The translations under genes and the position numbers were made by a program. A model generated the notes under the pieces. That model saw nothing but the letters and a program-made list of their open reading frames with translations. It made no database searches and had not been told where the DNA came from. Below are positions 9,123 through 19,262 of a stretch of 20,673 nucleotides of DNA, piece by piece (within the stretch, counting starts at the first letter, position 1; each line of letters begins with the position of its first letter). Source of the stretch: Oppiella nova (Eukaryota > Arthropoda > Arachnida > Sarcoptiformes > Oppiidae). Where the stretch lies: positions 1 through 20,673 of the forward strand of contig CAJPVJ010000760.1 in NCBI GenBank assembly GCA_905397405.1, read 5' to 3'.

Positions 9123-11325
9123 TTATATAAAAACTTAAAGTAAAAGTGTTAATTTATATTAATTTAATTGTATTTTATTTTGTACTGAGAGTTCAAAACG
9201 TATGACTGACACAAACCGTTAATTTAACAAAACTTTTGGTTTAAAAGTTATAAAACTCATTCATTTCAGCATTAATTCCGTTTATTATTCTCTGAATTGT
9301 ATTATATGTTGAGATATTCTCCACTTTTATAACATTTTGGTCATGAATTATAATTTAATTATTTTTCAAGTTTATACTTATTATTATTGACTATAAATAA
9401 AAAAAAAGTCTATCCTTTGATGAATTTGGCAAATTCTATGCCATTATAGTCTATGCCATAGCTATTTGTGACACAATTTCTTGTATAAAATACAAAAACT
9501 AATTTAATAATGATTTTTGTTTTACATTTACACTACCTTTTAATTTATGCATTAATTGGTCGCAAATTTATAGCAAATATTTTTCATTATAAGGAGTTTG
9601 CGATGCAATTGATGTGAATATGAACTGTATATCAAAAAGCGATTCCATTTAAAATGAATTAAAATTATATTTAATTATTATCTCAAATCTAACTGTAATT
9701 TACTGATCCGTTGTTCACTAGACGTGATAATATAATGTAGTAATAAATGTACTGAAAAATATTTTGAGATTTGAAAAATTGTTTTTATTTCAAATAATTT
9801 TTTATTCAATTCAAAAACGAGAACATAATTTTTGACAATTTTATTGTATTTTATAAATTTTTCATTTCGCTGTCAATTCTTGTTTGAAACACAATTTTTA
9901 TTATCAATAATAATATTATTTAATTTATTTATTATAAGTAATATCACATTTGCATTGATTTTGAAACAACCGGTGTTTTTGTGTCCGACCAGTTGTGAAA
10001 CCAATTTATAGTTTAATTTAATTTAATTATAAATTTCATAAACAATTCAATAGATAGAGAGAAAAGAGGGGAATATAGCGACAGATTTGTTGTTTATATT
10101 GTGTTTGAAACTTGTTTTAAACATTTTTATGATTTAAACATAAAATGTTTGTCTCTTTTCATTTAATTAATAACAAGTATTTAATGGGAGTTTCGATATA
10201 CAAATCGATACACAAATTAGTCAATGAATTGACCGAAAAATATATTATATTTATAATAATGAGACGAAATAATAATAATAAGTTTTTCAAAACATTAAAT
10301 CAACGAACAATAATAATATTAATAATCAATAATCAATAGTCAGTAAATCAAATGATTTCCAGAGAAAGCTATTTATAATATAATTATATGTATAATCAAT
10401 ATATATATTAACAAACATTTTGATGAACTATACGTTTTCGATAAGTTTGACATTTATTTACATAAAGTTTTATTTTAAAAAAGCTTTTTATAATTGAAGT
10501 TATATTCAATTGATTTTACATTAGTTTTGTGGTCATAATTCTTACGATCAAAAAATACCCTTAATTTGCTGAAAATTGTATTTCATTTGTTTTTCTTTCA
10601 AATGCTATGTTATTTGCTGAAAATCAGTTTCAATTATAAGAATTATTTGTTTGTATATTATATATACTTTTATTTCTCTCTTTTATATAATATATTAAAA
10701 TTAGAAATCATTTATAAGTTATTCATATATTTGTCTTATATTTTCACAAAATGTTATGTCGATTGCAATGATATGTCAAAATGAGTGTGTTTTGTATGTA
10801 TGGAAATGATATCTTATTATTATTAGAGTTTATAAACAATTGCTTTTTAATAATTATTTTATGAATCAATTGTTTTCTGGTTTAGCAAAGAGTTTATATA
10901 TGAATGTGTGGTTTGATAACAGACTTTGAGGGGAAGACTCGCATAATGTATGGCTACGAAAATAAAGTGACCAAAAAATAGTGACTAAATAACAACATAA
11001 AACAAAAATCTATTTTATCCTTCATTTCAATAACAAATTTGTTTGAAACCAAAAATATCGAGTAAAAGACAATAAAAATATTTCGAAATCGAAACAAACA
11101 AATAATTCCTTCAATTAGTCATTGAATATGAAATCAAAGGTTAAGTTTTGCAGAGGTTTTACTGCATTCATACAAATCAGCTTTTGGTGATAAAAATCAT
11201 ATAAAAGTAGTGAAATTCTTGCAATAAATATGATTAACGCATAAAAAACTCCAAGAGTTCAGAGTCTAAGGTCTAAAAGTGAAAAAGTCTTTTCGCGTCT
11301 AGACTTGGAAACCAATGGAAAGGCG
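9123..11325. other. AT-rich intergenic region between convergent genes
   Basis: Long A/T-rich stretches, AATAAT runs around 10268-10330 and TATATA runs near 10395. Frames found here consist of low-complexity codons and have no supportable product. Confidence 0.6.
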
Positions 11326-11331
11326 TTTATT
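11326..11331 (-). terminator. Candidate polyadenylation signal of schnurri
   Basis: AATAAA on the minus strand, 150 bases past the stop codon. Others further left are possible. Confidence 0.35.
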
Positions 11332-11480
11332 GGCGTTTCGATTGGAAAAAACAGAATAACAATTGATTAGGAAAAGCGTTTTTAAACACATTTTTGAGGC
11401 GAATTACATATCAAAGAGCAAACTGAAGGCAAAATAACAAGAAATGGTGCGATAAGTGACACGAATACAAGTGATGCCAT

Positions 11481-11606
11481 TCATGCCATTTGTTGCGCTA
11501 ACGGGTGATGGGTCTGCATATGGGAGCCCAGCAGTAATGATGAGGTGAACCCGGCGTCGCAGGTGTCGCATACGTGGGGTCGGGCGGCCGTATGGGTCAA
11601 CTGGTG
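11481..11606 (-). CDS. shn: schnurri (HIVEP family), last exon
   Basis: This terminal exon of 41 codons plus stop is joined to the preceding exon by a phase-0 intron. It begins HQLTH, which supplies the two zinc-ligand histidines of the finger whose cysteines lie in the previous exon. It then encodes a full finger C-x2-C-x12-H-x3-H at 11570-11508 and ends PLAQQMA. The exact restoration of C-x12-H spacing across the junction is strong evidence for both splice sites. Reading the exon in another frame gives an open but meaningless 71-codon frame. Confidence 0.9.
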   Translation of the reverse strand, partial: HQLTHTAARPHVCDTCDAGFTSSLLLGSHMQTHHPLAQQMA

Positions 11607-11663
11607 CTGCAATAGACACACAGATTAATAAAACACAAAAAAAGACTAGAAATCATGGCATAC
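11607..11663 (-). other. 57-bp intron splitting a zinc finger
   Basis: GAG|GTATGC donor and TTGCAG acceptor. The intron falls between residue 12 after the second cysteine and the first zinc-binding histidine. Confidence 0.9.
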
Positions 11664-13809
11664 CTCGTGATATATGACTACGTCATCGAAGCCCTTATGA
11701 CAGTAATCGCACTCATAGTCATGCCTTTCCTCGACCTGAGGCGACGGGCTTTCCGATGGGTGATCGCAATACAGGTGCACCTGAAGGAACTTCGCCCCTT
11801 TGAATGTCTGTCCGCACAGATGGCAAGTGTTGGATCGGGTGGACGTGAATCCTGACTGAGGTTGCGGTGCGACCGCCGCTGCTGGCGGAGGAACTGGAGG
11901 TTGTGGTTGTTGTTGTGGAACGGGTGGCGATTTGGGAACGGCTGGTGGTGATGAGGGTCTAGTGATGGGCGACAGTTGTGACGGAATACGAGGACTGGTG
12001 GTGAGTAATGGTGGCGGTGGTGGTAGCGATGGTTGACTGTTGACGAGCACCGGTGGCTGTCTTTCCCTCTGATCTAACGAGTGGTAAAAGCCTTCATTTG
12101 GTTCGTTCTTCACTTGCGAGTTGTCATCGAAGGAGTGATTGTCTGATTCGGGCATTGGTTCGGACGCCCACCTCATCTGTCTCGGGTCGTACAGGCGCTG
12201 AGCCATCATTTGCAGGCTTTGCAGTGAGTTCTCGCAGTCGGTGGTGTCGATCTCGTTCAGGTTCACCCCTGACCTCTCCATCTCGGCGTACATACCGAAT
12301 GGCAACTTACCCAGACACTCCAGTTTCATGATATGCATTTTGGAGCGCAGGTGTTTGGCTAAGTGGCCGTGGATTCTGAAGGCTATCTTACAGTCGGCGC
12401 ACTTGAAGGGCCGGGGGTTGTCGGTGGTGGGCGTGCCGAAGGTCGAGTTGATGGTCACTTTGTTGAAGTGAGAGACGGATCGCTTGTGTTTCTGGAGGTG
12501 GCCTTTGGTCCGGAAACTGACGGCACAGGAGTCGCACTTAAACGGGCGCTCAAAGTAATGGATGTTTTCGTGGAGTCGGAGTTGCGATGGTTTGGAGAAC
12601 TGCTTGGAACAGATGGAACAAATAGGTGGCCTTTGGTCCGGAAACTGACGGCACAGGAGTCGCACTTAAACGGGCGCTCAAAGTAATGGATGTTTTCGTG
12701 GAGTCGGAGTTGCGATGGTTTGGAGAACTGCTTGGAACAGATGGAACAAATCGATTTGCCGTCCACTGAGTCCACGATCACCCGTTGCGGTGCCTTCGGA
12801 ATGAACTCTCCGTGTCGGAGTCCGGCGGCCAGTCCGTTGGGAACGGCGTTCGGTGATGTCATTTGCGGCAAAACGATTCCCTCGATCACCGGTTCGTTGG
12901 GTTTTGTACTCAATGAGAGATCCATTGGCTCTTCGCGCTCCTGAATGGCCGGGAACTGACTCGACGTCTTCCGCGGCTGCGAATCAAAGCGTCGTTCGGC
13001 GATCACTGACATGGAATACCTCCGGAGTGCAAACGAGTCCATAGAGTCCTCCCCTTCACCACTGCTCTCTTCACTGATTGGTTCGATGGGCTCGAGAGGT
13101 ATGTGCGAAGACGTGGTCGTATTAAACACGTTGTTGTGGCTGTGATTGGAGGGCACGAGTGGCACGTCGTTGAATGAGTAGGAACGGGGTCTCGACAGTT
13201 GGTCGCAGTTCGGTGTCCACGTGGTCTGCAGCAGGTGTTGCTGGTGCTGATGGACCTGTTGCTGCAGCTGCTCTATGGGCGACAGTTTGCGCGGCGACGA
13301 CATCATCGGCGGTTCGGTCGACAACTTTCTCGGCGACGACATCATCATTGGTTCCGTCGGTGGCTTCATAATGGATGACATGTGAAAGTCGGCCACCGGT
13401 TCCGACACTGGTTTCACAGCAATGGGTGACATCTGATGCTGTGATATACGCCTCTGTTGTTCGGCTTCGAGGATCTGTTGAGACACTCGTCTCTGTTTCT
13501 CTTCAAACATCTGTTGCGAGACTCGTCTGTCGATTACCGAAACCTTTCGCTTTTCGGGAGAGTTAGGGATGTCTTCGTGGATGGCGTTCGACGTCTTGCG
13601 AGCGGTTGTTGTCGTCAAATCGGACTCAGAGCCCGAGCCCGACAGTATTAGTAGACTGCGGGCCGCCTCCTGTTCCTCGGCTTCCGTGGCGTTAGAGCCC
13701 GACTCGGACACCGTTCTGGTCCTGCCCTCCATGTCCGCGTCGTCGAACTGTCCGGGAACTACCGGAAGGGGTGCCATGCGTTGCAACTCAATCAACGGTA
13801 TGGGAACTC
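11664..13809 (-). CDS. shn: schnurri (HIVEP family), long penultimate exon with a frame break
   Basis: This exon encodes most of the visible C-terminal half. In order: VPIPLIELQRM directly after the acidic tract, a Ser-rich region with RRVS/RRIS repeats (13430-13535), a SSPRKLS duplication (about 13281-13358), a Gln/His tract, a PMDLS motif (12914-12928), then fingers at 12748-12686, 12536-12468 and 12401-12333. These resemble the Drosophila Shn finger 6-8 triplet used with Mad/Medea to silence brinker. A Pro-rich segment (about 11860-12050) and fingers at 11825-11760 and 11711-11664 (completed in the last exon) follow. A perfect 128-bp tandem repeat (12496-12751) shifts the frame, and as printed the protein stops at 12455. 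Removing one unit gives one open frame. With it removed, the four visible exons sum to exactly 1299 codons including stop. Transcription factor of BMP/Dpp signalling, nuclear. Confidence 0.9.
12496..12751 (-). repeat. Perfect 128-bp tandem duplication inside schnurri coding sequence
   Basis: Bases 12496-12623 and 12624-12751 are identical over all 128 positions, and identity fails at the next base on both sides. The unit covers the end of one zinc finger, the linker and most of the next. Since 128 is not divisible by three, the two flanking reading frames are out of phase. The unit contains no AGGT (minus strand), so one GT-AG splice cannot remove exactly one unit. Confidence 0.97.
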
Positions 13810-13876
13810 CTAAAAGCAATTTGCCATTAGTTTGAAAGTTACAAAACTATAGTTCACAGAAACTACTGATACATAC
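13810..13876 (-). other. 67-bp intron of schnurri
   Basis: G|GTATGT donor and TTTTAG acceptor, phase 1. Splicing joins the acidic run EEDDEG to VPIPLIELQRM. Confidence 0.9.
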
Positions 13877-14278
13877 CCTCGTCATCCTCTTCCTCCTCGT
13901 CCTCATCCCATTCGCCCTCATCTTCATCCTCGTCCTCGTCTTCGGGCAAATTGCCGCACGAGATCTCCAGCATCTCTTGCTTGGCGAGCGCGTCGGTGTC
14001 GATCTGGGACTCATCGATCGTGATGGGCACCGGTATGATACCCATCTCCACGCACTTCTTGTGATGGGCTTTCGATTTCATGTGTTTCGTGAGATTGCCT
14101 TTGGTTTTGAAGGCGAAGGCGCAGTGACGGCAACTATAAGGCCTGAGATCGGTATGCGTGCGGATGTGCTTCTTCAGCATCGATGGTTTCTTGCAGCGAA
14201 TGCCACACTCTTCGCACACATACTTTCCACGACCCCTACCCCTCACGTACGTGTAGTCCTCATTGGATTTGAAACCGC
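13877..14278 (-). CDS. shn: schnurri (HIVEP family), exon with the C-terminal ZAS finger pair
   Basis: It encodes [20 protein letters not shown] followed by finger one (14216-14154, C-x2-C-x12-H-x3-[22 protein letters not shown]) and finger two (14132-14064, C-x2-C-x12-H-x5-H). The [10 protein letters not shown] lead-in and the paired fingers are the hallmark of the second ZAS domain of HIVEP1-3 and Schnurri, which bind kappaB-like or SMAD-associated DNA elements. A strongly acidic tract (13880-13960, mostly Asp/Glu) follows, also a family feature. Acceptor TTTTAG before 14278 (phase 1), donor after 13877 (phase 1). This is the most conserved part of the window and fixes the gene identity. 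Confidence 0.96.
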
Positions 14279-16349
14279 CTAAAATACAGCGAATGGCAAA
14301 CCAAACACACGATTAATGAGTTATTCACACAATATTTTAAGGAAAGTTTTTGGTGTGAAAAATATTGATTAATATATAGTTTATATTTAACTATCGATTT
14401 ACAGATAAACGCGAAAATTATCACTAAATTCGTGTCAAATTCTGGAGAATTGCCTCAAAATCACACGACTTTAAAGTTAGCGACAAAAATCATTTAAATC
14501 AATTTAATAAAATACTGATCGCACACTCGACAGGTATTGTTTTGAATACGAAAACAAGTTTTATTCAAAACAATTAATTAAAATATTGTTTATCAGGAAA
14601 AACAGATTCTCATGTGATCTCAAGATATTACAAGACATGAGCAGAAGAAGTCTTTGATTATCAATAGCGATGAGAAAAACAACTAAAAAATTTCCAATTT
14701 ATTGATATTTATGTATATGAATAGACACTTTAATGAGAAAAAATAATTACAATACTTATACATAGAATTAAATGCAACATTTAAATTCTAACCTAAAAAC
14801 TAACAAAACCTTTTGTGTAATGTTTTACGAATTCAATAATAAAATCTAATGTTTGTCAAGTATTTACAATAGAAAAGTGTAATAAAAAATGAATAAATTA
14901 TTTTATTATTTGTCTTTTTATTAGTCATTAAAAGCTAATCAGTTGTCAGAAAGTGATAACAGAATCTGCGATAAAATTATAGACAATGTGGAAACGACTG
15001 TAAAAGTAATGCATTGAAACAAAATGAGGAAATTTCTGCAGAAAAACAACAAAAAATTTAATTTCAATTCTTATATAATAACAGAAATCTCAGGAGAAGT
15101 GCAACGGTTGTGAGGACTGGAGTGGGAAGTGAGTGGAAAACTGCACACAAAAACTCTATGAGAAGTGCTGTTTAAACACAAACAGAATATTTTTGGGTAT
15201 AAATGACTTTGGATCGACCAAAGCACACATAATAATAGAAAACTATATAATCATAATAAACAGATATTGAGGCAAAGAATTACTGCATTAATCATTACAT
15301 AATGCTATATATTTGATAAAGTTATGAAGAATTTGCGAAAATAGTTTAATCTCAAAAGACTTGAAACTTGAACAGAAATAAATAAATAACAGTTAACTAG
15401 AAACGCCTAAAAGTCTGTACTCTAAAAATAAACACCAAGAACATGAGACAAAAAATGCACAAACAATTGTCTAACAACACAGAGAATAGTGACTCAAATA
15501 AAATAATATTTCGATTATTCACTGTTTGTCGGGAAGGAAAACAGACAATAAAAAAGCAATATTTAAGCCGAAAGTAAGCTACACTAACAATAACAATAGG
15601 CAATTCTGGAAATAAAAAAATTAAAACATTTTTTGGTGTTGTATTTGTCTTGACTATAGGAAACATATATCACTTGTTTTGGTCGAAAGAATCGATTTTG
15701 CGATCGAATTACAGGAAACCGAATCGAAACAGATATTTATGGATCAGGTTTTGCACAGACTATGCAAATAGACTATTGCATAGGAATAGCAATATCTATG
15801 AATAGATATTAATAAGTATACGCTCAGCAAAAGGCATTTTCTCACACATCACACACACAATTGGTTTCATATAAACGAAATATAATTAAAATACAAACAC
15901 AAGTGTTTTTTGTGTCTTTGGTGGTGATAATCACGATAAATAACTGTATTCTTCGTCATGATTAGCGTATAAGCGCACAGAAAATTGATATCATTTTTGA
16001 TACTGTATTTCATTCATTCAATTCACTCGATGCTAACTCGAGGCTAAGTGTTACCGAAGTAATGACAGAATGCAATGAAAATAAAAATGAGAAAAATTTT
16101 TGTAATGAATTTCGTGTGCAATAAGAGAGTGGAGAAGGAAATAGAGAACAGATTTGAACTCTGGATTCAAGTCATAGATTGGAGTGAAGAGTGAAAAAAA
16201 CTTTAAGGAAAAATATTTTCTCATATGATTTGCATAACACGGCTATTATTAAACACACAGTTATGTCACTAAAAGGAGTGCTGGTATTTAAAAAGAGAGG
16301 CCAAACACTGGGGGGAGAGAGAGATGAGAGAAAGTCTGATAAGTGAGTG

Positions 16350-16389
<40 letters not shown>

Positions 16390-16636
16390 CTGGCTGGTGG
16401 TGTAATAGATATGACAAACCAAACAAATGGTGTGTAATTCAGTGCTGTTTGGCTCACACAATGGGATAGCATTGGGAGGAAAGGGCTATTCAACAGCAGA
16501 TAAAATAAGTGCTCAAAAGGAAGGGTCGATAACCCGGCGCTCTAATAGTGGCGGAAAGACACACAAGTGAGCGCTAAATCGATTCAATGTTACGGACCAT
16601 CGAAAGAATACAATAGAAAATAAATACAATAAATAC
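14279..16636 (-). other. 2358-bp intron of schnurri
   Basis: Bounded by the GAAG|GTATTT donor and the TTTTAG acceptor in matching phase 1. The interior is AT-rich with no coding support; the (GA)n run below is its main feature. Splicing creates [13 protein letters not shown], which matches the HIVEP family order as I recall it. Confidence 0.85.
16313..16390 (+). repeat. (GA)n microsatellite in the schnurri intron
   Basis: Mostly GA dinucleotides with short interruptions, with the longest pure runs after about 16350. On the transcribed strand it is a polypyrimidine CT tract. Apparent serine/leucine-rich frames here are repeat artefacts. Confidence 0.9.
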
Positions 16637-17989
16637 CTTCAAAGATGCGAACCCTTTTGGGAGGGCCCGCATCACCGTTAGCGCCGCCATCCGAGTCAGT
16701 GTCGCCCGAATAGGCCGACGAAGCGCTCACTTCTTCGCTCAACTTCCTGTAGACCTGTTCGGCACTCTCGCCGACGTCTTCCCTGAGCCTCGCGATCACG
16801 TCCTTCAGGTTCTCCTTCTCGTCGTCAGACCTCCTGAACCTCCAGTAACTCGAATGCGTTGAATTGAGTTCAGTCTTGGAGGGGGAGGTCATCACCATTG
16901 AGTCGACCCGATGTTTGTCGCGCGAGTCGTATAAGCCGAGCACCACTGGAGGGGTCGCCAAATTCATCACGTCGTCGGTGGTCAACGGACTGGTCGTCCA
17001 ATTGGAGTACATGGAAAGGTGGGGATCAGTCTCTTGCTGGACAAACATGGGCTGAGTCTTGTATATCGTGCAGTAGACGGGCCGGGGCTTCACTTTGTGC
17101 CCAATGCGACTGTAGGCGTGTCCACTCATATAGGTCTCCACACAGGTCTTGTTGGATCGGGGAGTGTCGGGCGACACCAGTATAGAGCTGACCAGATTTG
17201 AGCCGTTATTCGAGCGCAGCGACAGCGTTGTCGGTCTAATCGCACCGGTAGTCTTAGGCACGACTAACCCGTTGACTGGAGACAAGACTCGTATCACTTC
17301 TTTGTCGTTCTCCTTATCCTTATCGAGAACTTCCATCTCTTCGTCAATCGCATCCTCGGTTTCATTACTCGCATCCGAGTCATTGGTGTCGAGCGCCGGC
17401 TGAGACGCCACTTGTCTGTACTTATCGGTTGTGGTGGCGCTGGTCTTGCGCTCAGGCGATGGGAAGGAACTGTCGCTGGAATTATAGTACTCGTCGTCTA
17501 CTGTGAACTCAATATTGGTTCCGTTGGCCAACTGGTCCTTAAGCACCGGAAAAACGATGGGTCCCTTGAATGTGATGGTCGCCTGTGGGCGCTGGAGGTG
17601 TGGCATATACGCGGGCAGCATCTCGATGGGCGTACGGGCGCCGGCGTTGACTAGATCTGTACCATACGTGTTAAGCACCGGTTGCGTTGTGGTCGTCATC
17701 TGAGTGTGCGATCGACCGCCGCTCGCATTATCGTAACAAATGGGTATCGACTGGTGACTCGGGAACCGGTAGTTGTTCTCAATGACGGTGGCGCCCGAGT
17801 GCAGCACCGGCTGTATGACCGACGATATATGCGACGACGATATGATTGGCAGAGCGGCGGTCGCCGGGCCCGTCAGCTGTGGGCTTGACTTAGTGGTGAA
17901 TATTGGCGGCGAGTGGGTAGTGGTGTGGCTGTGGTGGTGGTGATGATGGGTCGGCTGTACCACTGATATCCTTCGCACCGAATGCTCCT
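16637..17989 (-). CDS. shn: schnurri (HIVEP family), exon upstream of the ZAS pair
   Basis: It starts EEHSVRRISVVQPT followed by a polyhistidine run. About 450 mostly disordered Ser/Thr-rich residues follow, containing an acidic segment (EEMEVLDKDKENDKEV). A denser, probably conserved block is KPRPVYCTIYKTQPMFVQQ with LSMYSNW, located before the fingers as in HIVEP proteins (recalled, not searched). It ends PPKRVRIFEG at the donor. The acceptor is ATTAATTAG before 17989, leaving two bases to complete a codon, so at least one more coding exon lies upstream. No zinc fingers are in this exon. The family's N-terminal ZAS pair is not found anywhere in the window. Confidence 0.88.
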
Positions 17990-18194
17990 CTAATTAATCG
18001 GGAATTAATTATTTTAACGTTTAATTCGCGTAATCATTAGATTTTGTTTGTNCGAGTGGGTAGTGGTGTGGCTGTGGTGGTGGTGATGATGGGTCGGCTG
18101 TACCACTGATATCCTTCGCACCGAATGCTCCTCTAATTAATCGGGAATTAATTATTTTAACGTTTAATTCGCGTAATCATTAGATTTTGTTTGT
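17910..18194. repeat. 142-bp direct duplication on either side of an N
   Basis: 17910-18051 and 18053-18194 are identical over 142 bases and separated only by the N at 18052. Each copy contains the start of the schnurri exon and its acceptor. This is what two contigs with unmerged overlapping ends look like, so the exon start at 18053-18132 should not be counted as a separate exon. Confidence 0.95.
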
Positions 18195-18470
18195 TTGCAT
18201 CATAAATAGAAATCAAAGAATGAAAAACTAAAAATAAAAACTTTAATATAGTTTATGGAAAAAATCGCTCAAAAAATATTATCAGAATATAAATTACTGA
18301 TTAATTTGTAAAAAATCTATGTATAAAAAATTGTTTCCCTCACACTTTGTCTGTGTCTCACTAAATAGTCTGTTGACACATAAAACCATTTCTAATCTCT
18401 GGGAAAATATATATTATATTTGCGATTCGAGTAATGCATTCATCGAAAGCGTGCTTTAAATGTGAAGTCA
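18195..18470. other. AT-rich DNA upstream of the schnurri exon, presumed intron
   Basis: No coding signal. It is repeated in reverse complement, with scattered differences, at about 20277-20550. Confidence 0.6.
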
Positions 18471-18597
18471 TTTATGTGAAAATAATTATTTAATATATTA
18501 AACTTGCTATTACCCGTGCAGTATTGTGCTGACGTACAGAGGGGGTTAAGTTACACACGAAAAGAATATCTCGAGGCCTTAAAGGGTTAAGTACACT
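18471..18597. other. 127-bp tract that is the mirror image of 20150-20276
   Basis: Read backwards without complementing, 18597 down to 18471 equals 20150 up to 20276 at every base. The flanks on both sides are related by ordinary reverse complement. So inside an inverted copy this tract has each base replaced by its complement. Its last 29 bases (18569-18597) are also the same-order complement of 18697-18725. Base 18470 may belong to it, allowing one allelic difference, which would make 128. Confidence 0.95.
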
Positions 18598-18823
18598 GCA
18601 CTGGTATTACGAGGGCGATAGGCACCAGAATTGCTGCTAAAATATAGTCATTTCTAAACGACACCATAAAAAACCTAATGATTGGCTTTGAATCTAAGAG
18701 CTCCGGAATTTCCCAATTCATGTGAGCACTGGTATTACGAGGGCGATAGGCACCAGAATTGCTGCTAAAATATAGTCATTTCTAAACGACACCATAAAAA
18801 ACCTAATGATTGGCTTTGAATCT
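18598..18823. repeat. 98-bp direct repeat with a 128-bp offset
   Basis: 18598-18695 equals 18726-18823 exactly. The 30-base spacer ends in the parallel complement of 18569-18597. The inverted copy after the second gap has this sequence only once, so the doubling is probably an unmerged 128-bp overlap. Confidence 0.93.
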
Positions 18824-18977
18824 CAGATCTCTGGCGACACACTATTGCCTATAATTATGTGTAATATGTGTTTCACAACACGATAGAGACTCTAAAACTA
18901 AAAACACAATTACATGTCATATGAATGCGAATTTACAGAGAATTTTGTCACAAAGATTACGGCATTGAATAAATAGT

Positions 18978-19002
18978 GGGACGGGAGAGGGGAGGGAACG
19001 GG
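18978..19002 (+). other. Putative G-quadruplex motif
   Basis: Five runs of at least three G within 25 bases, with loops of 1-3 bases, in a region otherwise low in G. Meets the usual G3+N1-7 rule. No function assigned. Confidence 0.5.
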
Positions 19003-19145
19003 AGAGACTTCGGCAGTGGGAATAAAGTGCACCAATTCTTGAGCATTGATTTTATCGATAATATATTTTATATAAATCAGCGATAATTTTATGGAAATAT
19101 TCCACTAGTCCTACAGTCGTCCTAAGGTAAGCCGTATACATATAA

Positions 19146-19262
19146 ATGACTACCACTTATAGAGTGTGGTATGTGTACCACAAACAGAAAGACAAAAAGT
19201 TGGACGACCTCTACGTTTCTCTCAAGACTTTGTGGGATATCCTTCACTCAGCGAAATACTAG
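19146..19262 (+). CDS. Coding-like small frame or terminal exon, unidentified
   Basis: The ATG at 19146 opens 38 codons and stops with TAG at 19260-19262. The product contains VWYVYHKQKDKKLDDLYVSL and ends WDILHSAKY. Codon choice (CAC, AAG, GAC, CTC, TAC) and GC content resemble the real exons of this window rather than the surrounding intron. A TTATAG acceptor-like site lies at 19157-19162, so it may be the last exon of another gene. I do not recognise the protein. A second open frame continues in frame +1 to 19398 with similar composition, so the island may extend or contain a frameshift. Confidence 0.3.
   Translation: MTTTYRVWYVYHKQKDKKLDDLYVSLKTLWDILHSAKY

Noticed and set aside
10145-10784. 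Plus-strand frames of 64 and 72 codons
   Set aside because: Low-complexity Asn/Ile/Tyr/Phe composition expected from AT-rich DNA; no motif.
11404-11619. Minus-strand 71-codon frame at the end of schnurri
   Set aside because: Wrong frame. The splice at 11606 in the other frame restores two perfect C2H2 fingers.
12496-12751. The tandem duplication as a real intron-removed or alternative exon
   Set aside because: No AGGT in the unit, so GT-AG splicing cannot excise exactly one copy, and the copies show no divergence.
16172-16493. Serine/leucine-rich minus-strand frames
   Set aside because: Translation of the (GA)n microsatellite inside an intron.
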